Origin: a virus | Virus record (IMG/VR): IMGVR_UViG_3300046507_000289 | Coordinates: 1 to 49,348 of that record | Strand: one strand, 5' to 3' | DNA length: 49,348 nt | Shown: one piece after another, positions 1 through 8,256 of the stretch | Numbering within the stretch: position 1 is the stretch's first letter | Layout: each line of letters starts with the position of its first letter | Notes under the pieces: generated by a model | The model's input: the letters and a program-made list of their open reading frames with translations, nothing else | What the model was told of the DNA's origin: nothing | Database searches by the model: none | Translations under genes and position numbers: made by a program

Positions 1-1167
1 TTCACCGCAGAACTGGTGATCCCGGCCAGCATCAACGGCTTCACCATGCGTGAAATCGGTATCTTCGATGACGCGGGCGGCCTGTTCGCTGTCGGCAATC
101 TGCCCGCAACCTACAAGCCGATGCCGTCCGAAGGCGCGTTTGCAGATACCGTGGTGCGCATGCAGTTCCTGGTCACGAACGCCAACGTGGTCACGATCAT
201 CCTGGACCCGAACGTGGCTGTGGCAACCCAGGCATGGGTTCTGAATCAGCCGGACCCGTTCCCCGGCGGACTGACCGGCCAGGTGCTGACCAAGAACAGC
301 AACGCGGACGGGGACACCATCTGGAAGTCGCCTACCGACGTGAACGTGGTGGTTTCCACCATCGAAGAACAGCAGACCCTGGCCGCGAACCAGACCACCG
401 TGGACCTGGCGACCACCAACACCATCGGCCTGGCCATTTACATCGAAGGCGTGCGCTTGCCGCTGATCGCGGGCGTGGACGGCTGGCAGCCGCATGCCAC
501 GATCCCCACCAAGGCCATCTTGGGGAAATCCTATCCAGCAGGCACCAAGCTGATTGCCGTGCAGAACGAACCGGCCAGCCAACTGGAAGCCGTGCTGCAG
601 CAGGACCAGAACCTGGCCGACGTGCAGGACAAGGCCGTGGCCCGCACGAACCTGGGCGTGTACAGCAAGGAAGAGGCCGACCGCCTGATGTCGGCAGGCG
701 CTGTGGTCCACTTTGCGCGCACGAGCGCGCCGCAGGGCTGGCTGAAAGCGAACGGCGCAGCCATCAGCCGCACCGCCTACGCGGGCCTGTACGCAGCCAT
801 TGGCACCACCTACGGCGCGGGCGACGGCTTCAACACGTTCAACCTGCCGGACCTACGCGGCGAATTCCTGCGCGGCTTGGATGATGGCCGTGGCGTGGAT
901 GCTGGCCGCGTCCTGGGCAGTGGTCAGCTGGATCAAAACAAGGCGCACAGCCACAACGCATTCGATGCTGGCCACACCCACCAGTCCGCTTTCCCTGTCG
1001 GGGATAACCTGTCCGTTTCACCTGGCAGCGGGTACACCGTCCAGCAGGCTACCGTTTCGACCATCCGTGAAACCACTCCGTCCACCGCAGGCGTTTCCAT
1101 TGGATCGAGCGGCGGCACCGAAGCGCGTCCGCGCAACCTGGCAATGCTGGCCTGCATCAAGTTTTAA
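1..1167 (+). CDS. Distal tail fibre protein, 3' part (gene crosses the window ends)
   Basis: This is the C-terminal 388 residues of a 461-residue tail fibre; the gene starts at 48991 and runs through the terminal repeat. The first ~120 residues of the whole protein are the P2 gpH-type N-terminus that docks on the baseplate. The visible C-terminal half has a tail-collar type segment (GWLKANGAAISRTAYAGLYA, then GDGFNTFNLPDLRGEFLRG) followed by His/Ser-rich KAHSHNAFDAGHTHQ, typical of short-tail-fibre receptor tips that bind metal. It follows gpI and a beta-helical spike gene and precedes a small fibre-associated gene, the P2 H-G arrangement. Role: host receptor binding. The stop is TAA at 1165-1167. 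Confidence 0.9.
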   Translation, partial: FTAELVIPASINGFTMREIGIFDDAGGLFAVGNLPATYKPMPSEGAFADTVVRMQFLVTNANVVTIILDPNVAVATQAWVLNQPDPFPGGLTGQVLTKNSNADGDTIWKSPTDVNVVVSTIEEQQTLAANQTTVDLATTNTIGLAIYIEGVRLPLIAGVDGWQPHATIPTKAILGKSYPAGTKLIAVQNEPASQLEAVLQQDQNLADVQDKAVARTNLGVYSKEEADRLMSAGAVVHFARTSAPQGWLKANGAAISRTAYAGLYAAIGTTYGAGDGFNTFNLPDLRGEFLRGLDDGRGVDAGRVLGSGQLDQNKAHSHNAFDAGHTHQSAFPVGDNLSVSPGSGYTVQQATVSTIRETTPSTAGVSIGSSGGTEARPRNLAMLACIKF

Positions 1168-1170
1168 GGC

Positions 1171-1178
1171 GTTTAAAC
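1171..1178. repeat. GTTTAAAC palindrome, copy 1
   Basis: Intergenic copy lying between the fibre stop codon and the ATG at 1180, so it sits where a ribosome binding site would be expected. Confidence 0.8.
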
Positions 1179-1179
1179 A

Positions 1180-1485
1180 ATGAACACGAAAACGAAGACC
1201 GTATATCAGCTTGACGCCAGCGGCCTGTACGTCGGCACCACCCTGGCCGACGAAAGCCCGCTGGAAGAAGGCGTGTGGCTGATGCCTGCCAGGACGGTGG
1301 AATCCGCGCCGCCTGCCGAGTGGCCCAGCGATAAGTGGCCGCGCTGGAATGGCAGCGCCTGGACGCTGGCGAACAAGCCGGTTCCGGCTGCGGCAGCGAA
1401 CGACAACGACCCGGTGGCCAAGCTGCTGGCGTTCCTGGAAGACAACCCCGATGTGGCCGAAGTGCTGGCTGCGAAGAAAGGATGA
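1180..1485 (+). CDS. Small tail-fibre-associated protein (probable fibre chaperone or accessory)
   Basis: A 101-residue protein directly after the fibre gene, in the slot where P2-like phages keep the fibre assembly chaperone (gpG). The N-terminus (TKTKTVYQLDASGLYVGTTLADESPLE) and the Trp-rich centre (WPSDKWPRWNGSAWTLANKP) resemble the short proteins found after phage fibres. It contains the AANDND motif at residues 73-78, encoded by GCGAACGACAAC (1396-1407), a dispersed motif in this genome. The start is only two bases after GTTTAAAC and lacks a clear Shine-Dalgarno sequence, so translation may be coupled to the fibre. Function is inferred from position only. Confidence 0.6.
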   Translation: MNTKTKTVYQLDASGLYVGTTLADESPLEEGVWLMPARTVESAPPAEWPSDKWPRWNGSAWTLANKPVPAAAANDNDPVAKLLAFLEDNPDVAEVLAAKKG

Positions 1486-1486
1486 T

Positions 1487-2251
1487 GTGGGAAATCAAGT
1501 TCATGCGCTGATTAAGGCGCTGGTGGCGGACCCGGCCACGGACAACGTGACCGCGAAGAACACGCCAGCTGCCAGCGACCGCAGCAAGAAACTGGCAACG
1601 ACGGAGTTCGTAACGGGGCGACTGCTAAGTGTTCAGGTGTTCACCGCTTCAGGCACCTACAATGCGACGCCTGGCACTGGGTTTATCCGTGTGCGCATGG
1701 TGGGCGGTGGCGGATCTGGTGGCGGCGCGTCGGCCACGAACGCATCCCAGCTTTCGTTCGGCAGTGGCGGTGGCGCTGGCGCTTACGGGGAAGGCATCAT
1801 TTCTTCCGGCTTTACTGGCGGCATTGCCATCACGGTTGGCGCGGGTGGCGTTCCTGTGGTTGGCAATCAAGGCGGCAACGGCGGGAACAGTAGCTTTGGC
1901 GCTGTGATGGTAGCGCAGGGCGGTAATGGCGGCGTTAAATTCGGCCCTACCGGCACCCCTCTAACGGCGGGATGGGGCAATACAGCTGTTGCAACTGGTT
2001 TCAATATTCTGTCCCTGCCAGGACAGAATGGCGGCGATGGATTCATGACTTCGATTAACTTCGGATACGCTGGCGCTGGCGCAAGTAGTTTCCTTGGCAG
2101 GGGCACGTCCCAGCTGAACAATTCCGGCACTGGCCCAGCTGCTGGCGGGTATGGCGGCGGTGGTGGCGGCGCGATGGCGCAGGCAAGTTCTGCAGCAGCC
2201 GCTGGGGGCGTGGGCTTCGCAGGCATTGTCATCATCGAAGAGTATTTCTGA
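1487..2251 (+). CDS. Glycine-rich tail fibre / adhesin-like protein
   Basis: A 254-residue protein. The GTG at 1487 is chosen because AAAGGA lies about six bases upstream; an ATG at 1482 opens a different, short frame. Residues ~20-45 ([25 protein letters not shown]) match the linker found in phage fibres. From ~residue 60 on the protein is about one third glycine, with GGGGSGGG and GGYGGGGGG runs, ending GIVIIEEYF, the usual ending of glycine-rich phage fibre tips. Such domains can fold as polyglycine-II sandwiches and bind receptors. It likely adds a second adhesin to the tail. A terminator follows. Confidence 0.75.
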   Translation: MGNQVHALIKALVADPATDNVTAKNTPAASDRSKKLATTEFVTGRLLSVQVFTASGTYNATPGTGFIRVRMVGGGGSGGGASATNASQLSFGSGGGAGAYGEGIISSGFTGGIAITVGAGGVPVVGNQGGNGGNSSFGAVMVAQGGNGGVKFGPTGTPLTAGWGNTAVATGFNILSLPGQNGGDGFMTSINFGYAGAGASSFLGRGTSQLNNSGTGPAAGGYGGGGGGAMAQASSAAAAGGVGFAGIVIIEEYF

Positions 2252-2272
2252 CACCTGCACCCTGCAGTCGCC

Positions 2273-2300
2273 AAGGCCGCCACACGCGGCCTTTTTCTTT
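2273..2300 (+). terminator. Intrinsic terminator after fibre genes
   Basis: GGCCGC (2275-2280), loop CACAC, GCGGCC (2286-2291), then TTTTTCTTT. It separates the fibre genes from the sheath operon. Confidence 0.85.
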
Positions 2301-2319
2301 GGAAAAACCACCAGAGGAA
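2301..2319 (+). repeat. 19-bp gene-boundary repeat, copy 1
   Basis: GGAAAAACCACCAGAGGAA immediately after the T-run of the terminator and 84 bases (start to start) ahead of the sheath ATG. Noncoding here. Confidence 0.85.
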
Positions 2320-2384
2320 CCAAGGCGCAGGCAGCCGCAGAATGCAGGCTACAAATTCATTTTCTTTGCCTGAAGGACTACCAC

Positions 2385-3806
2385 ATGGCTGTTGAACAGT
2401 TCCTGCACGGCGTCGAAGTCCTGGACATCGACACCGGCCCGCGCCCGATTCGCACGGCGTCGTCCAGCGTCATCGGCATCATCGGCACCGCGCCGGATGC
2501 CGATGCGGACGCCTTCCCCCTCAACACGCCTGTCCTGATCGCTGGCAGCCGCCGTGAAGCGGCCCTGCTGGATACGACCGGCAACGGCGAAGGCACCCTG
2601 CCAGCTGCCCTGGATTCCATTCTGGACCAGTCCGGCGCAGTCGTCGTGGTGGTTCGTGTGGACGAAGGCCAGACCGCAACCGAAACCCTGGCCAACGTGC
2701 TGGGCGGCGTCAACTCGAATACCGGCCAGTATCAGGGCGTGCATGCCTTCCTGGGCGCGAAGTCCGCTGTGAACGCCAAGCCGCGCATCCTGCTGGCCCC
2801 TGGCTTCACGAATACCCGCCGCGCCAACGCTGTCACCGCCATCAGCGTGACCGCGCAGGGCACCGGCTACACCAGCGCGCCTGCCGTTGCGCTGACTGGC
2901 GGCGGCGGCACTGGCGCAACCGCCGTGGCGACCGTCGAAGGCGGCAAGGTCACGAAGATCACCGTGACCAATCCCGGCACCGGCTACACCAGCGCGCCCG
3001 CAGTCGCACTGACTGGCGGCGCTGGCAACGGCGCAACCGCAACCGCATCGTTCGGCACCCTGGGCAATGCCGTGGTGGCCGAACTGGTCGGCATCGCGGA
3101 ACGCCTGCGCGCCGTCATCATCGCAGACGGCCCCGACACCAACGACGCTGCAGCCCTGGCCTACGCTGGCGATTTCGGCAGTAAGCGCGTGTACCTGGTG
3201 GACCCGAAGGCCATCAAGACCGGCACGGACGGCACGCCGTACACCGAGTTCGCCAGCCCGCTGGTGGCGGGCCTGATCGCCAAAAGCGACAACGAACGCG
3301 GCTTCTGGTGGTCGCCGTCGAACCAGGAAATCAACGGCATCGTCGGCACGTCGCGCGCCATCGACTTCAGCATGGGCGACGCATCGAGCCGCGCCAACCT
3401 GCTGAACGAAGGCAACGTGGCCACCATCATCCGTGAAGACGGATTCCGCCTGTGGGGCAACCGCACGCTGTCGTCCGACCCGAAGTGGCAGTACCTGTGC
3501 ATCGTCCGCACCAACGACATCATCGCGGACAGCCTGCAGGCTGCGCACCTGTGGGCCGTGGATCGCGGCATCACGAAGCAGTATTTCGAAGACGTGACCG
3601 AAGGCGTGAACGCTTTCCTGCGTCACCTGAAGGCGCAGGGCGCGATCCTGGGCGGCGAATGCTGGCCCGACCCCGACCTGAACACGGCGGACCAGATCAT
3701 GCTGGGCCATGCGTACTTCAATTACAAATGGACCGGCGTCTATCCGGCTGAACACATCACCTTCCGCAGCCACCTGGTTGGCGACTACATCAAGGAGCTT
3801 TTCTAA
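2385..3806 (+). CDS. FI: Contractile tail sheath protein (P2 FI-like)
   Basis: A 473-residue protein; the ATG at 2385 follows GAAGGA. N-terminus [21 protein letters not shown] and C-terminus [19 protein letters not shown] match the P2 FI sheath family. Sheath subunits polymerise around the tube and contract to drive it into the host envelope. Residues ~147-222 (2827-3057) carry an unusual insertion with two tandem copies of [15 protein letters not shown] followed by a glycine-rich turn, a beta-rich repeat not part of the core sheath fold; it sits where sheath proteins usually have surface-exposed insert domains. The tube gene begins directly after the TAA, as in P2. Confidence 0.93.
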   Translation: MAVEQFLHGVEVLDIDTGPRPIRTASSSVIGIIGTAPDADADAFPLNTPVLIAGSRREAALLDTTGNGEGTLPAALDSILDQSGAVVVVVRVDEGQTATETLANVLGGVNSNTGQYQGVHAFLGAKSAVNAKPRILLAPGFTNTRRANAVTAISVTAQGTGYTSAPAVALTGGGGTGATAVATVEGGKVTKITVTNPGTGYTSAPAVALTGGAGNGATATASFGTLGNAVVAELVGIAERLRAVIIADGPDTNDAAALAYAGDFGSKRVYLVDPKAIKTGTDGTPYTEFASPLVAGLIAKSDNERGFWWSPSNQEINGIVGTSRAIDFSMGDASSRANLLNEGNVATIIREDGFRLWGNRTLSSDPKWQYLCIVRTNDIIADSLQAAHLWAVDRGITKQYFEDVTEGVNAFLRHLKAQGAILGGECWPDPDLNTADQIMLGHAYFNYKWTGVYPAEHITFRSHLVGDYIKELF

Positions 3807-4313
3807 ATGACCGCCCGCGACATTCGCACCAACTTTGCCCTGTTCGTGGATGGCCGCAGCTACGCGGGCGAAGCCAAGCAGGTGACGCCGCCGAAGCTGG
3901 CGCGCGTCACCGAAGACTTCCGCGCTGGCGGCATGAATGGCACGATCAAGCTGGACATGGGCCAGGAAGCCATGGACGCCGATTTCACGATGTCCAAGTA
4001 CGACCTGGCGCTGCTGGGCATGTACGGCCTGGCAGCTGGTCAGACCAAGGCCGTGACGCTGCGCGAAATCCTGGAATCTCAGGACGGCACCGTGAAGCCG
4101 GTCATCCACACCATGCGCGGCATCATCACCGAAATGGACCCTGGCACTTCCGAGCCTGGCAAGCCGGGTGAACTGAAGCTGACGTGGAACCTGCGTTACT
4201 ACAAGCTGCAACACGGCCAGACCGTCGTGCAGGAAATCGACCTGGAAAACATGGTCCACATCGTCAACGGCGTGGACATGCTGGCGCAGCAGCGCGCCGG
4301 TCTGGGCATCTAA
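3807..4313 (+). CDS. FII: Tail tube protein (P2 FII-like)
   Basis: A 168-residue protein whose ATG directly abuts the sheath stop codon. The family features are visible: N-terminal FALFVDGRSYAGEAKQVTPP, central GGMNGTIKLDMG, and a beta-rich C-terminal half ending in a helix. P2 FII is 172 residues, so length fits. It forms the rigid inner tube through which DNA passes. Followed by a hairpin without a strong T-run before gene E. Confidence 0.92.
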   Translation: MTARDIRTNFALFVDGRSYAGEAKQVTPPKLARVTEDFRAGGMNGTIKLDMGQEAMDADFTMSKYDLALLGMYGLAAGQTKAVTLREILESQDGTVKPVIHTMRGIITEMDPGTSEPGKPGELKLTWNLRYYKLQHGQTVVQEIDLENMVHIVNGVDMLAQQRAGLGI

Positions 4314-4323
4314 GCATCTGACC

Positions 4324-4350
4324 CTGGCCGCCATGTGCGGCCAGTTCTGA
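4324..4350 (+). terminator. Hairpin between tube and E genes, possible attenuator
   Basis: CTGGCCGC (4324-4331), loop CATGT, GCGGCCAG (4337-4344). Only a weak T-rich tail follows, so it may stabilise the upstream sheath-tube mRNA or terminate only partly, which would set a lower level for E and the tape measure. Confidence 0.5.
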
Positions 4351-4376
4351 ATCTATTTCACCGAAAAGGAAGAGAC

Positions 4377-4706
4377 ATGAACGACGCAGCAATTGCAGCA
4401 CAACTGGCAGCGCAGGAAAAGAAGATGGCGGAAATCCGCGCCAAGTTCGTCGTGTACGGCGACGAACACGCCGACATCACGCTGCACAAGGGCATCAACG
4501 TCGAAGGCACCCTGACCAAGACGCTGCGCATGCGCGAACCGACCGTGCTGGAAAACCGGGCTGCGGCCAAGATGAGTGGCGACGCCGCCGACGTGGAAGT
4601 GAACCTGTTCGCCACCCTGTGCGGCCTGGCACCGAATGACCTGAACGCCATGAGCCAGCGCGATTACACCCGCGTGCAGGCGGCCTATTCGGGTTTTACC
4701 GACTAA
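4377..4706 (+). CDS. E: Tail assembly chaperone gpE
   Basis: A 109-residue protein; the ATG at 4377 follows AAGGAAGAG. It occupies the E position between tube and tape measure and shows the family pattern of a charged N-terminal helix, a short beta segment (THKGINVEGTLTKTLRMREPTV) and a helical C-terminus. These chaperones coat the tape measure while the tube assembles. Near the 3' end lies the slippery heptamer G GGT TTT (4691-4697), which gives the longer E' product. Confidence 0.85.
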   Translation: MNDAAIAAQLAAQEKKMAEIRAKFVVYGDEHADITLHKGINVEGTLTKTLRMREPTVLENRAAAKMSGDAADVEVNLFATLCGLAPNDLNAMSQRDYTRVQAAYSGFTD

Positions 4707-4840
4707 GCGCGGACGACTGCCTGGACGGGACGTTGGCGCTTGCGTCCTACACTGGCTGGGCAGAGGCGGAAATCACGGCAATGCCAGCATCACGCTTTAC
4801 GGACTACCTGAAGCGCATCGCAAAACAGAATGGCAAATAG
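4377..4840 (+). CDS. gpE' : -1 frameshift extension of the tail assembly chaperone
   Basis: Frameshift product. Reading gpE to the slippery GGGTTTT (4691-4697) and slipping back one base gives 107 residues of E plus 47 more, starting YRLSADDCLDGTLALASYTG and ending KRIAKQNGK, stop TAG 4838-4840. XXXYYYZ is satisfied (GGG TTT T). The extension keeps the Trp-Ala-Glu-Ala-Glu-Ile..MPASRF pattern seen in gpE'-type C-terminal domains. It overlaps the tape measure start at 4830. P2 and most tailed phages make the same pair; the minor E' form binds the tape measure. Seen in sequence; usage inferred. Confidence 0.8.
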
Positions 4841-7157
4841 ACGTTTAAACGCAACGATCACCATAGGCGGCGCAGTCACTTCGGGGCTGCGTTCTGCCAT
4901 TGGTTCGACCGTTTCCAGCATCCGCCAAGTGGGCAGCACGGTCGAAGCGCTGACCCGCCGACAGCGCGAACTGAACAACGTGGTGCAGCAGCAGGAACGG
5001 CTGGGCAGCGCAGGTTCCGCCCTGCGCGTCCAGTACGCCCAGCAGGAACTGGCCCTGGTTGAACGGCAGATCGTGGCGCGCCGCCGTCTGCAATCCGCGC
5101 TGCAGGCAAACCACAACGCCGTCGTGGCGAACCGGGAAGCGCGCGCAGGCTACCGCAGCAAGATCGGTGAAACCATCGGCCTGGCTGTCGGTGCGGGCGC
5201 GCCCATCGTTGCCGCCGCCCAGTTCGAAAAAGCCATGCTGGGCGTGGCCAAGCAGGTCGATGGCGCGCGCAACGATGCCGGTCAGCTGACCACCGTGTAT
5301 TTCGACATGGCGAAGCAGATTCAGCAGCTGGGCCGCACGATCCCGATAGCGACGAACGACCTGGCCGACATGGTGACGGCTGGCGCGCGCATGGGCATTG
5401 CGAAGAATGAACTGATCGAGTTCACGCAGACCGCCGCCATGATGGCGTCCGCGTTCGAACTGCCTGCCGCCGAACTGGCGGACAACATGGGCAAGATTCG
5501 CACGCTGTTTGGGCTGAAGACCCAGGCGGAAGTGCGCGCCCTGGCCGACAGCATCAACTACCTGGATGACAACGCCATCAGCAAGGGCGGCGACATCATC
5601 GAATTCATGCAGCGCGTGGGCGGTGTCGCGGGCGCGGTGAAGATCACCGGCACGCAGATGGCGGCGCTGGGTTCCACGCTGCTGACCCTGGGCGAACGCA
5701 CCGAGTCGGCAAGCACGGCCACGAACGCGATTTTCCAGAAGTTCGCTGCAGCCGAAAAGGGCACCAAGAAGTTCAAGGCCGCCATGAAGGAAATCGGCCT
5801 GTCCACCGCCAAGGTGCAGAAGGGCATGCAGATTGATGCCCAAGGCACCATCCTGGAAGTGTTGGAAAAGGTCCGCAAGCTGCCGAAGGAAAAGCAGCTT
5901 GGCGTCATGGTCGAACTGGTGGGCCTGGAACATAGCGACACGCTGGCCAAGCTGGCGGGCGGTATCGAGGAATACCGCAAGCAGATTGCCCTGGCTGGGA
6001 ACGAGAAGGCCAAGGGCAGCATGTCGCGCGAATTCCAGGCGCAGCTGGCCACCACCACCGCGCAGTGGACCATCCTGAAAAACCGCGTGGTCGAAGTCGC
6101 GGTGAACCTGGGCAGCGTGCTGCTGCCGACCGTCAACCGCGTCATCGGCGTCATCGGCAGCGTGACCACCGGCCTGGCCGAGTGGGGCCGCGCGCACCCG
6201 CGCATCACGCAGGCCGTCGTCGGCACCGTCGTGGCCCTGACCAGCCTGAAGGTGGCGGCCTGGGCGGCTGGCTATGCGTTCACGTTCGTGAAGGGCGGCG
6301 CGCTGGCGGCGGCGGGCGCATACCACCGCGCAGCCGCTGGCGTCGCGCTGTACCGCAGCGGCATGCTGGGCGCGACCGCGACCACCGCGCTGGGGGCGTC
6401 GTCCATGGGCCGTGCGCTGCTGTCGGTGGTTCCGTCGATTACTGCCCTGGCCGCAGCCATCATGGCCACGCCTATTGGCTGGATCGTGGCAGGCGTCGCA
6501 GCCATCGCGGCGGGCGGCGTCATGATCTACAAATACTGGGAACCGCTGAAGGCGTTTTTCGTCGGGTTCGGCCAGGGTTTCGTTGCTGCCCTTGCGCCTG
6601 TCGGGCAGGCCATCAGCGAAGCCTTCGCGCCCATCTGGAACGTCGTCAAGCCGGTGGTCATGCCCGTTCTGGAAACCATCGGCGGCTGGGTCAAGTCGGC
6701 CATCGGCTGGTTTGGCGAACTGCTGACGCCGATTTCCGCGACATCGGACACCACCAAGGCGTTCGGGGAAGCGGGCAAGGTCTGCGGCGAAGCCATCGCG
6801 GCGGCGTTCACGTTCATGTTGAAACCGATTCAGCTGGTGGTCGATGCCATCGGCTGGGTCAACAACAACATCGGCGGCGTCATCGACAAGGCGGCCAAAG
6901 TCGGCAGCGCGATTGCTGGCGGCTGGCAGGCCACAAAAGACTTCGTAACCGGCGGCCCAGCTGGCGCGCCCACCATCCCGCCGATGCGCGGGGCGGCTGC
7001 GGGCACTGGCGCTGCGCCGGTTCAGCAAACCAATACTTTCCACATCACGCAGCAGCCTGGCGAGAACGCCGAACAGCTGGCCCGCCGCGTCGCTGAAATC
7101 CAGAAGCGACAGCAGGGCGTGCAGAAGCGTGGAGCACTGACGGACGGCGCGCAATGA
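4830..7157 (+). CDS. T: Tape measure protein (P2 gpT-like)
   Basis: A 775-residue protein, P2 gpT being 815. N-terminal ~130 residues are coiled coil (LTRRQRELNNVVQQQERLG, RQIVARRRLQSALQA). Next comes the TP901-type tape measure core (AQFEKAMLGVAKQVDGARND through TKKFKAAMKEIGLSTAKVQK). Residues ~430-620 hold several hydrophobic segments rich in Ala and Gly (VVGTVVALTSLKVAAWAAGYAF, ALAAAIMATPIGWIVAGVAAIAAGG) that could enter the inner membrane. The C-terminal 60 residues are flexible and end RRVAEIQKRQQGVQKRGALTD. It sets tail length and is ejected ahead of the DNA. Codons 5-7 carry GTTTAAAC, using the rare Leu codon TTA. Confidence 0.92.
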   Translation: MANRRLNATITIGGAVTSGLRSAIGSTVSSIRQVGSTVEALTRRQRELNNVVQQQERLGSAGSALRVQYAQQELALVERQIVARRRLQSALQANHNAVVANREARAGYRSKIGETIGLAVGAGAPIVAAAQFEKAMLGVAKQVDGARNDAGQLTTVYFDMAKQIQQLGRTIPIATNDLADMVTAGARMGIAKNELIEFTQTAAMMASAFELPAAELADNMGKIRTLFGLKTQAEVRALADSINYLDDNAISKGGDIIEFMQRVGGVAGAVKITGTQMAALGSTLLTLGERTESASTATNAIFQKFAAAEKGTKKFKAAMKEIGLSTAKVQKGMQIDAQGTILEVLEKVRKLPKEKQLGVMVELVGLEHSDTLAKLAGGIEEYRKQIALAGNEKAKGSMSREFQAQLATTTAQWTILKNRVVEVAVNLGSVLLPTVNRVIGVIGSVTTGLAEWGRAHPRITQAVVGTVVALTSLKVAAWAAGYAFTFVKGGALAAAGAYHRAAAGVALYRSGMLGATATTALGASSMGRALLSVVPSITALAAAIMATPIGWIVAGVAAIAAGGVMIYKYWEPLKAFFVGFGQGFVAALAPVGQAISEAFAPIWNVVKPVVMPVLETIGGWVKSAIGWFGELLTPISATSDTTKAFGEAGKVCGEAIAAAFTFMLKPIQLVVDAIGWVNNNIGGVIDKAAKVGSAIAGGWQATKDFVTGGPAGAPTIPPMRGAAAGTGAAPVQQTNTFHITQQPGENAEQLARRVAEIQKRQQGVQKRGALTDGAQ
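4843..4850. repeat. GTTTAAAC palindrome, copy 2
   Basis: Inside the tape measure gene, codons 5-7 (CGT TTA AAC, Arg-Leu-Asn). Confidence 0.8.
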
Positions 7158-8050
7158 GCGAACCAATGATGCGCCTGGGCGCGTATAACTTCAGCCTGGA
7201 CACGGCGGCATACCGGGACTTTCAGCGCACCGCTGAATGGGTATGGGCCGCCCTGCCGCGCTTCGGCCAGGACGACGAACTGCAGAGTACCGGCCCAGGG
7301 CCGGAAACCATCAAGCTGGCGGGCGTCATCTTCCCAGAATTCAAGGGCGGCACCGGCCAGCTGGATGCCCTGCGCAGCCTGGCGGACGAACGCCAGCCGC
7401 AGGCGCTGATTGATGGCCGTGGCCGCATGCTGGGCGATTGGGTCATCCTGCGCGTCGATGAGCGCGGCGGCATCTTCGGGCCTGCTGGCGTGGCGCTGCG
7501 TCAGGAATTCGACATCGACCTGCGGCGTGCACCACGCCAGGCTGGTGGTGGACTGTTCGGCTCCCTGGCTGCCGTGATTGCGGCCACGCCGCTGCCGGTG
7601 GCGGGCTTGCTGGCCAGTGCCAAGGAAGTCACGATGATCGCCGCCAAGGGGCCGGAAGGGCTGCTGGCTGGGCTGAACGGTTCCCTGTCCACGCTGACCG
7701 GCATGGCGTCCGTGCTGGGCGGCCAGGCCAGCAACGTGCTGGGCGCTGTCCGTACCGGCATCAATTCGGCCAGGACGCTGCAGAACGCGGGCCAGGATGC
7801 CGCCAGGCTGCTGGCCAGTGCCAAGAACCTGACCAACCTGCCAAGCGTCATGAATGGCCTGGTGACGGCTGGCGGTAACGTTTCGCGCGCCGCTGGTGCG
7901 GCTTCGGGCGTTCTCGACCTGGCTAGGTCCGGCATCACTGACATCACCGCGTCCAGGGCAGTGCAGGACGCCATGATTACTACCAACAAGCTGAACGTTA
8001 TGGCCGTCCAGGTGCGCACGGCAGCGGAAAGCGTGCGAGGGCGCGGATGA
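7154..8050 (+). CDS. U: Tail completion / baseplate protein U with long C-terminal extension
   Basis: A 298-residue protein overlapping the tape measure stop by four bases (ATGA). Residues 1-~130 (MRLGAYNFSLDTAAYRDFQRT..WVWAALPRFGQDDELQ..GPGPETIKLAGVIFPEFKGG) are a clear P2 gpU domain, which in P2 is 159 residues long. The remaining ~165 residues are an Ala/Leu/Gly-rich, low-complexity amphipathic region with three spaced copies of ASAKE/ASAKN-like helices. Extended gpU proteins exist in other P2-like phages. U terminates the tail or works with X and D at the baseplate. The function of the extension is not known. Confidence 0.85.
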   Translation: MSEPMMRLGAYNFSLDTAAYRDFQRTAEWVWAALPRFGQDDELQSTGPGPETIKLAGVIFPEFKGGTGQLDALRSLADERQPQALIDGRGRMLGDWVILRVDERGGIFGPAGVALRQEFDIDLRRAPRQAGGGLFGSLAAVIAATPLPVAGLLASAKEVTMIAAKGPEGLLAGLNGSLSTLTGMASVLGGQASNVLGAVRTGINSARTLQNAGQDAARLLASAKNLTNLPSVMNGLVTAGGNVSRAAGAASGVLDLARSGITDITASRAVQDAMITTNKLNVMAVQVRTAAESVRGRG

Positions 8051-8256
8051 CAACTTACGTGACGAAGGACGGCGATACCGTCGATTACATCGCCTGGAAG
8101 CACTACGGCTCCACCGAACAGCGGGCCGTCGAACAGGTGCTGGATGCGAACCCCGGCCTGGCTGATCGCGGCCCCATCCTGCCGCATAGCGTGCGCATCG
8201 AACTGCCGGAACTGACGCCGCAGCCTGTCCAGAAGGGGCCGCGCCTGTGGGACTGA
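8047..8256 (+). CDS. X: Tail protein X (LysM-like)
   Basis: A 69-residue protein; the ATG overlaps the U stop. The sequence TYVTKDGDTVDYIAWKHYG..EQRAVEQVLDANPGLAD..PILPHSVRIELPEL is the P2 gpX family, a small LysM-like fold acting at the baseplate hub with gpD. P2 gpX has 67 residues. Confidence 0.92.
   Translation: MTTYVTKDGDTVDYIAWKHYGSTEQRAVEQVLDANPGLADRGPILPHSVRIELPELTPQPVQKGPRLWD

Noticed and set aside
2349-7166. Very long minus-strand open frames opposite the sheath, tube and tape measure (661 and 773 codons)
   Set aside because: They are caused by high GC third positions; their sequence is His/Arg/Gly-rich without motifs, and the plus-strand frames are well-known tail genes.
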